A DNA stretch of 18,883 nt from Oscillospiraceae bacterium (GTDB lineage Bacteria > Bacillota > Clostridia > Oscillospirales > Oscillospiraceae): positions 1-18,883 of the forward strand of contig JAFQDY010000008.1 of NCBI GenBank assembly GCA_017399325.1, given 5' to 3'. Numbering within the stretch: the stretch's first letter is position 1; each line of letters starts with the position of its first letter. The position numbers and the translations under genes are program-made. Below, piece by piece: positions 14,252 through 18,883 of this stretch. The notes under the pieces are model-generated. The model had not been told where the DNA came from, searched no databases, and was given only the letters and a program-made list of their open reading frames with translations.

Positions 14252-14330
14252 TAGCGATTTGTGCTGCAATTGTATGTTTGTCATAGGTGTTTTTAATCGC
14301 CGCACAGTATCGCAACTGTGTGGTTTTTTT
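14201..14330 (+). promoter_or_regulatory. Transcription attenuator with mutually exclusive RNA folds
   Basis: Fold A (termination): GCTGCACAA (14201-14209) pairs with TTGTGCTGC (14259-14267) with one mismatch. CTATTACTTT (14224-14233) pairs perfectly with AAAGTAATAG (14245-14254). The terminator 14300-14330 can then form. Fold B (readthrough): GCGAT (14254-14258) pairs with ATCGC (14309-14313), TGTGC (14260-14264) with GCACA (14302-14306), and GC (14266-14267) with GC (14299-14300), consuming the left arm and loop of the terminator. A ribosome stalled on the Phe/Tyr codons would break fold A and free 14254-14267 for fold B. A ribosome reaching the stop at 14249-14251 would cover that arm and favour termination. 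The mechanism is inferred from base pairing by eye. Confidence 0.8.
14300..14330 (+). terminator. Conditional intrinsic terminator before aroF
   Basis: CCGCACAGT (14300-14308) pairs with ACTGTGTGG (14315-14323), 9 bp with one G-U pair and a 6-nt loop. Seven T follow (14324-14330). It ends 20 nt before the aroF ATG, inside the operon transcript and upstream of the GGGAG ribosome site (14337-14341), as expected of a regulated terminator. Confidence 0.9.
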
Positions 14331-14350
14331 ATTGCTGGGAGATGTGAAAA

Positions 14351-15352
14351 ATGATTGCTATTTTAAAAAGAGGTACAACGCCCGAACAAACCGAGCATCT
14401 GATTCAATGGCTGAAGCATATGGATCTGGATGTTCATGTATCTGAGGGTAAAGAATTTACCATTCTCGGACTGGTTGGCGACACAACCCGCGTGGATATG
14501 GAACTACTCAACAGCCTTGAGATCGTGGAAAATGTCAGGCGGGTTTCAGAACCCTTCAAGCAGGCAAACCGCAAATTCCACCCCAATGACAGCGTGATCT
14601 CCTGCGCCAATGTAAAAATCGGCGGCGGTAATTTTGCGATGATCGCTGGACCTTGTTCTGTTGAAAGTGAAAAGCAAATCGTCGATGTTGCCACATCTGT
14701 GAAGGCCTACGGTGCAGATATTCTTCGTGGTGGCGCATTTAAGCCCCGTACCTCTCCCTATGCGTTCCAGGGATTGAAAGATGCCGGTATCCAAATGCTT
14801 TTAAAAGCGAAAGAGGCAACCGGTTTGCCCATAATCACCGAAATTATGAATGTTCGTTCTCTGGATCTGTTTGAGGATGTGGATATCATTCAGGTTGGCG
14901 CAAGAAATATGCAAAACTTTGACCTTTTGCAGGAACTGGGCAAAACCAAGAAACCCATCCTTCTGAAAAGAGGTCTGGCTAACACCCTGCAGGAACTTCT
15001 GATGAGCGCCGAGTACATTATGAGCGAAGGCAACGAAAACATTATTCTGTGTGAACGCGGCATTCGTACCTATGAAAACTATACCCGGAATACCCTAGAC
15101 CTTTCCGCGATCCCTGTTCTGCACGAATTGACCCACCTGCCTGTTGTTGTTGACCCCAGTCACGCAACCGGCCGGGCATCTTTGGTGCCTTCTATGGCTG
15201 TTGCAGCAGCCGCTGCCGGCGCTGACGGCATTATGGTGGAAGTTCACAACAACCCCTCATGTGCATTGTGCGATGGTGCGCAATCTCTTACTCCTGACCA
15301 ATTCAAGACATTGAATCAACAGGTGCAGAAGGTCAGAGAGGTACTGCGATGA
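14351..15352 (+). CDS. aroF: 3-deoxy-7-phosphoheptulonate (DAHP) synthase, type I-beta with N-terminal ferredoxin-like domain
   Basis: This enzyme catalyses the first step of the shikimate pathway, joining phosphoenolpyruvate and erythrose 4-phosphate to DAHP. The 333 residues divide into an N-terminal ferredoxin-like domain (about 1-70; starts MIAILKRGTTPEQTEHL) and a TIM barrel of the DAHP/KDO8P synthase type. Barrel motifs are IAGPCSVES (98-106; metal ligand Cys102), LRGGAFKPRTSPYAFQG (125-141), LLKRGLA (204-210), DPSHATG (268-274; His271), Glu297 and Asp308. In the Thermotoga-type enzymes, this N-terminal domain mediates feedback inhibition by Phe and Tyr, so allosteric control in addition to the attenuator is likely. 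The ATG has GGGAG at 14337-14341. It overlaps tyrA by 4 nt (ATGA). It heads the operon. Confidence 0.95.
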   Translation: MIAILKRGTTPEQTEHLIQWLKHMDLDVHVSEGKEFTILGLVGDTTRVDMELLNSLEIVENVRRVSEPFKQANRKFHPNDSVISCANVKIGGGNFAMIAGPCSVESEKQIVDVATSVKAYGADILRGGAFKPRTSPYAFQGLKDAGIQMLLKAKEATGLPIITEIMNVRSLDLFEDVDIIQVGARNMQNFDLLQELGKTKKPILLKRGLANTLQELLMSAEYIMSEGNENIILCERGIRTYENYTRNTLDLSAIPVLHELTHLPVVVDPSHATGRASLVPSMAVAAAAAGADGIMVEVHNNPSCALCDGAQSLTPDQFKTLNQQVQKVREVLR

Positions 15353-16179
15353 TCGTTGGTGTTTTGGGGCTTGGTTTGATCGGCGGTTCATTGGCCCGAG
15401 CTTATGCCAAGTCAGGACATACGGTTTACGCCGCTGAACAAGACGAATCAATTTTATCCTTTGCCCAACTGTCTGGTGCTGTCCACGGTGAGTTGACCGA
15501 ACAGACCATTCCACACTGTGATTTGATCCTCCTGGCAATTTACGCAGAAGCGTCCGGCGACTGGTTGGAACGCAACGCTGCTTTTGTATCTCGGGATTGT
15601 CTTGTTATGGATTGCTGCGGCATTAAGCAGGCAATCTGCGCCCGGTGTTTCCCTTTGGCAGAAAAGTACGGATTTTGCTTTATGGGGGGACACCCTATGG
15701 CAGGTTCTCACAATTCCGGATTCAAATACAGCCGGTCCAACCTGTTTCAAGGCGCGCCGATGGTCCTTGTTCCCCACCGCTTTGACGACCCGGAACTGCT
15801 GCAACGGGCAGAAGATGCCCTTGCCCCCTGCAAATTCGGTTCATTTTCCATCACAACGGCGCAAGCCCACGATAAAATGATTGCTTTCACATCCCAGATG
15901 CCCCACATCGTCAGCAATGCGTTCATCAAATCCCCCACTGCAAAGCAGCATAAGGGCTTCTCTGCCGGCAGTTACAAGGATTTGACCCGCGTTGCATGGC
16001 TGAACCCTACTATGTGGGCAGAGTTATTTTTATCCAACAAGCAAAATATTCTGAACGAATTAGACGTATATATTTCCAGTCTTCAATCCTATCGGGACGC
16101 AATTGCCCAAGAGGATACAGACGCTCTGGTCTCCCTGCTTGACGAGGGACGAAAATGTAAGGAGGATGTCGACGGATGA
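15349..16179 (+). CDS. tyrA: Prephenate dehydrogenase
   Basis: TyrA oxidatively decarboxylates prephenate to 4-hydroxyphenylpyruvate, the tyrosine branch. The protein has 276 residues with a Rossmann NAD site at the very N-terminus (GLGLIGGSLA, 7-16). TyrA motifs are GGHPMAGSHNSG (113-124; His115) and AHDKMIAFTSQMPH (173-186). The C-terminal half is helical with the expected KDLTRVAWLNPTMWAELFL stretch. There is no ACT domain and no fused chorismate mutase, so feedback inhibition through those modules is absent. The start overlaps the aroF stop as ATGA, and the stop overlaps aroB likewise, so translation is coupled. I prefer prephenate over arogenate dehydrogenase from the usual clostridial annotation; specificity cannot be read with certainty. 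Confidence 0.9.
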   Translation: MIVGVLGLGLIGGSLARAYAKSGHTVYAAEQDESILSFAQLSGAVHGELTEQTIPHCDLILLAIYAEASGDWLERNAAFVSRDCLVMDCCGIKQAICARCFPLAEKYGFCFMGGHPMAGSHNSGFKYSRSNLFQGAPMVLVPHRFDDPELLQRAEDALAPCKFGSFSITTAQAHDKMIAFTSQMPHIVSNAFIKSPTAKQHKGFSAGSYKDLTRVAWLNPTMWAELFLSNKQNILNELDVYISSLQSYRDAIAQEDTDALVSLLDEGRKCKEDVDG

Positions 16180-17213
16180 AAACCATCCAGGTAAATGCAT
16201 CAAGATCTTATGATGTGATAATCGGTAATGAACTGCTGCAAAACCTTGGCAACTTCCTGCTTTCCGTCTGCAAAAGGAAATGCAAAGTGGCCATTGTCAG
16301 CGACAGCAATGTTTGGCCGTTATACGGAAATACTGTCGAAAAAAGTTTGGCCGATTCCGGTTTTCAGGTGGTTAATTTTGTGTTTCAGGCCGGTGAATCC
16401 AGCAAAAACGCAAATACATATTTTGAAATTCAAAATTTCCTTGCAGAAAACAGAATCACCCGCAGCGACCTGCTCATTGCTTTGGGCGGCGGTGTTGTAG
16501 GTGATATGACCGGTTTTGTAGCGGCTACCTATTTGCGTGGCGTTTCCTATGTGCAAATTCCCACAACATTGCTGGCGATGGTGGATTCTTCCGTGGGTGG
16601 AAAAACCGCGATCAATTTACCCGCAGGCAAGAACCTTGTGGGCGCATTTAACCAGCCTGCTCTTGTACTTTGCGACTTGGATGCCCTTTCTACACTACCC
16701 GATTCCATTTTTCGGGACGGTTGCGCCGAAATTATTAAATACGGCGTGATTTATGATGCTGACTTGTTTGCTCATTTAGCAGAACAAGGCTTGGTCTTTG
16801 ACCGGGAATATGTGATCGCCCGATGTGTAGAATTGAAAAAAAAAGTTGTTGCAGAAGATGAATTCGACACCGGCGCACGACAGATGTTAAACTTCGGCCA
16901 CACCATCGGCCACGGAATCGAAGCGCAAAGTGAATTTGCGATCTCCCACGGACAAGCCGTAGCCATCGGTATGGCGATCGTTGCCAAGGCCGGTTGCCGG
17001 GAAATTTATGATCGGCTGATAAGTGTTTTAAAAAAATTCGGTCTGCCCACAACCACAGAATTTACGGCAGAACAACTTTACAAAAGCGCATTGTCCGACA
17101 AAAAGCGTGCCGGCGGCACAGTAAATTTGATCGTTCCAACAACCATCGGCAATTGCGCCATCGTTCCCACAAATGTATTGGAACTGAAATCCTTTATTGA
17201 AGAAGGTCTGTAA
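16176..17213 (+). CDS. aroB: 3-dehydroquinate synthase
   Basis: AroB converts DAHP to 3-dehydroquinate, using NAD and a divalent metal. The 345 residues are the usual length. Visible motifs are the NAD loop GGGVVGDMTGF (104-114), IPTTLLAMVDSSVGGKTAIN (128-147), the metal ligand Glu185 in RDGCAEIIKYG (180-190), NFGHTIGHGIE (239-249; His242) and SHGQAVAIGM (257-266; His258). All three metal ligands and the catalytic Lys143 are present. The ATG overlaps the tyrA stop by 4 nt, with AAGGAGG about 10 nt upstream in the tyrA tail. aroA starts one base after the stop. There are no frameshifts or oddities. Confidence 0.97.
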   Translation: MKTIQVNASRSYDVIIGNELLQNLGNFLLSVCKRKCKVAIVSDSNVWPLYGNTVEKSLADSGFQVVNFVFQAGESSKNANTYFEIQNFLAENRITRSDLLIALGGGVVGDMTGFVAATYLRGVSYVQIPTTLLAMVDSSVGGKTAINLPAGKNLVGAFNQPALVLCDLDALSTLPDSIFRDGCAEIIKYGVIYDADLFAHLAEQGLVFDREYVIARCVELKKKVVAEDEFDTGARQMLNFGHTIGHGIEAQSEFAISHGQAVAIGMAIVAKAGCREIYDRLISVLKKFGLPTTTEFTAEQLYKSALSDKKRAGGTVNLIVPTTIGNCAIVPTNVLELKSFIEEGL

Positions 17214-17214
17214 A

Positions 17215-18408
17215 ATGGACATTACCCTGTATCCCGGTAAACTTTCCGGAAAGGTTACCGCGATCCCTTCCAAATCCCAAGCGCACCGACTCCTGATTTG
17301 TGCCGCATTTGCAAACGCGCCCACTTTCTTGGAATGTGCGCAAACCAATGACGATATTGAAGCCACGGCCCGTTGTCTGAACGCACTTGGCGCAAAAGTT
17401 TGCCGCACAGATGCGGGATACCAGGTAGTTCCTGCAAATGATTTCCCTCCATCAGCAGTTTTGGATTGCGGTGAAAGCGGCTCGACCTTAAGATTTCTGT
17501 TGCCTGTGGTTTGCGCGCTTGGTGTGGAAACCACCTTTCAGCTCCATGGCAGACTACCCTATCGCCCCTTATCACCGTTATGGGAAGAACTGGAGCGAAT
17601 GGGTTGTCGGCTGTCAAGACCTACCGAAAACACCGTTCATACTTGCGGTAAATTGCAGACCGGCGAATTTTCCATTGCAGGTAATGTTTCCAGTCAGTTC
17701 ATTTCCGGATTACTGTTTGCCGCAGCTCTGTTGGACGCGCCCTCAAACATTACAGTTACCGGCAAATTGGAGTCAAAACCCTATGTGGAAATGACACAAC
17801 AGGCGCTGAAGACATTCGGTGTTAAAACGGACGGTTTCTGTGTCCAAGGTAGTTATCCGTTCCACTCCCCCGGCGTTGTCAATGTTGAGGGAGATTGGAG
17901 CAATGCAGCCTTCTTTGTTGTTGCAAACGCATTGGGTAGCAACATAGAACTCAAGAATTTGCGTGCAGATTCACCCCAAGGCGATAAGGTCGTGGCAGAA
18001 CTTGTTAAGCGGGAAACCGTGCAGAATCTGTCTGTTGCGGATTTCCCCGATCTGGTTCCTGTTTTGGCTGTCTGTTTTGGTGCAAAATACGGTGCTGAAT
18101 TTACAGATATTTCCCGTCTGCGGCTGAAAGAATCGGACAGAGTGGCCACAGTTGTTGCTATGCTGAATCAACTGGGCGCTTCTGCGATCGCAACAGAAAA
18201 TACACTGACGATTTGCCCCGGCAATTATCAATGCTGCACCATCGATGCCGTCGGCGATCACCGGATCGCAATGGCTGCAGCCATTGCTGCAACCGTGGCA
18301 ACCGGACCGGTTACTATTCTGGGCGCAGAATGTGTCAACAAATCCTATCCTGCATTTTGGCAGGTGTATCAAGAATTAGGAGGTCAATATGAGCAGTACA
18401 TACGGTGA
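17215..18408 (+). CDS. aroA: 3-phosphoshikimate 1-carboxyvinyltransferase (EPSP synthase)
   Basis: AroA transfers enolpyruvyl from PEP to shikimate 3-phosphate. I chose the ATG at 17215 (AGAAGG at 17201-17206, one base after the aroB stop) over an in-frame TTG at 17197 inside aroB. This gives 397 residues, somewhat short against the roughly 425 of typical members. Family motifs are PSKSQAHR (18-25; Lys20, Arg25), DCGESGSTLRFLLP (84-97), SSQFISGLLFAA (159-170), GDWSNAAFF (226-234), DFPDLVPVL (276-284), RLRLKESDR (301-309), GDHRIAMA (347-354) and NKSYPAFW (375-382). In the PEP-site loop the sequence is ESGSTLRF where E. coli has NAGTAMRP, a divergent form. It overlaps aroC by 20 nt. Confidence 0.95.
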   Translation: MDITLYPGKLSGKVTAIPSKSQAHRLLICAAFANAPTFLECAQTNDDIEATARCLNALGAKVCRTDAGYQVVPANDFPPSAVLDCGESGSTLRFLLPVVCALGVETTFQLHGRLPYRPLSPLWEELERMGCRLSRPTENTVHTCGKLQTGEFSIAGNVSSQFISGLLFAAALLDAPSNITVTGKLESKPYVEMTQQALKTFGVKTDGFCVQGSYPFHSPGVVNVEGDWSNAAFFVVANALGSNIELKNLRADSPQGDKVVAELVKRETVQNLSVADFPDLVPVLAVCFGAKYGAEFTDISRLRLKESDRVATVVAMLNQLGASAIATENTLTICPGNYQCCTIDAVGDHRIAMAAAIAATVATGPVTILGAECVNKSYPAFWQVYQELGGQYEQYIR

Positions 18409-18883
18409 AAAATTGAATCTTTCCGTTTTCGGGCAATCTCACGGTCCTGCTATCGGTATGATCCTGGACGGCATTCCGGCCGGACTTCCTGTGGATTTTG
18501 ATGCGTTACAAGCCTTTTTGGAACGACGAGCACCCGGTCGGGACAGTTATTCTACTGCAAGAATAGAAGCAGATATTCCGGAATTTCTGTCCGGAATCAT
18601 AGACGGATATACCTGCGGCGCACCGATCGCCGCCATCATTCATAACGCCAATACCCGTTCCGGCGATTACGCGAATCTGAAGGATTGTCCCCGTCCGGGA
18701 CACGCCGACTTCCCTGCACAAATGAAATACAAAGGCTTTCAGGATGTTGCCGGCGGCGGCCATTTCTCCGGTCGTCTGACCGCGCCTGTTTGTATCGCAG
18801 GCGGTCTGTGTAAGCAGTGGCTGGAGAGGATCGGTATCCGGATCGGCGCGCATATTCATTCCATTGCAGATGTGTATGACGAT
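18389..18883 (+). CDS. aroC: Chorismate synthase, 3' end outside window
   Basis: AroC forms chorismate from EPSP with reduced FMN, the last shared step of the pathway. The 165 visible residues are in frame to the window end. The start ATG at 18389 has TAGGAGG at 18377-18383 inside the end of aroA and overlaps it by 20 nt. Hallmarks are FGQSHGPAIGMILDGIPAG (14-32; His18), RRAPGRDSYSTARIEAD (46-62) and RPGHADFPAQMKYKGFQDV (102-120; His105), then GGGHFSGRLTA (122-132). That last segment has the GGGHFSGR form rather than the GGGRSSAR of many bacteria. The gene is intact as far as seen. Later operon genes (such as pheA, aroE, aroK, aroQ) may lie beyond the edge. Confidence 0.96.
   Translation, partial: MSSTYGEKLNLSVFGQSHGPAIGMILDGIPAGLPVDFDALQAFLERRAPGRDSYSTARIEADIPEFLSGIIDGYTCGAPIAAIIHNANTRSGDYANLKDCPRPGHADFPAQMKYKGFQDVAGGGHFSGRLTAPVCIAGGLCKQWLERIGIRIGAHIHSIADVYDD

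Noticed and set aside
14158..14350. T-box riboswitch or TRAP site upstream of aroF
   Set aside because: No AGGGTGGNACCGCG motif, no specifier-type stem seen and no series of GAG/UAG triplets. The leader peptide model explains the region.
14130..14354. 74-codon plus-strand frame overlapping the aromatic leader
   Set aside because: It has no ribosome site, starts inside the promoter spacer and crosses the terminator into aroF. The 22-codon leader in another frame has GGAGG and a clear aromatic codon cluster.

Overview
The window looks like a chromosomal segment of an endospore-forming member of the Clostridia, most likely an Oscillospiraceae/Ruminococcaceae-type gut anaerobe. The reasons are the spoVAD-spoVAE genes, AddAB rather than RecBCD, moderate GC, strong AGGAGG ribosome sites, intrinsic terminators after most transcription units, and clostridial-type aromatic enzymes. 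The placement is by protein character only. I see no IS element, prophage, CRISPR array, rRNA or tRNA.

Layout: (1) 1-260 holds the tail of a small conserved-looking protein of unknown function. (2) 305-1884 is a sporulation block: a sigma-G-like promoter, spoVAD, spoVAE, then a 33-residue Asn/Gln/Lys microprotein gene built of three 30-bp repeats. (3) 1926-8673 on the minus strand encodes AddB and AddA, the helicase-nuclease that processes double-strand breaks. (4) 8810-9667 (minus) is ispE of the MEP isoprenoid pathway. Its well-formed promoter lies back to back with that of a small DUF378 membrane protein gene (plus). (5) 10053-14057 is a divergent pair of single-pass membrane proteins: a zinc-ribbon/Big_2 protein (minus) and a Ser/Thr-kinase-like protein with FN3-like outer domains (plus). 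(6) 14123-18883 is an aromatic amino acid operon: aroF, tyrA, aroB, aroA and the start of aroC, which runs off the window.

The most interesting element is the 5' leader of the aromatic operon. Between a good sigma-A promoter (14123-14151) and aroF (14351) is a 22-codon leader gene (14183-14251) with its own GGAGG site. It has seven Phe/Tyr codons within nine positions. It is followed by a perfect intrinsic terminator and by RNA arms that can form two mutually exclusive folds. This is the architecture of ribosome-mediated transcription attenuation, here apparently sensing Phe and Tyr supply in a Gram-positive lineage where T-box or TRAP control is the usual expectation. The operon encodes the committed step (DAHP synthase with an N-terminal regulatory-type domain), the Tyr branch enzyme and the shikimate enzymes. 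Control by charged Phe/Tyr tRNAs would therefore match the products.

Other points of note are an AddB whose Walker A loop is gone, a spoVA locus that begins at spoVAD with no spoVAC in front, a second sigma-G-like promoter reading into the Asn/Gln microprotein, and the divergent kinase/zinc-ribbon pair, which share one overall architecture.
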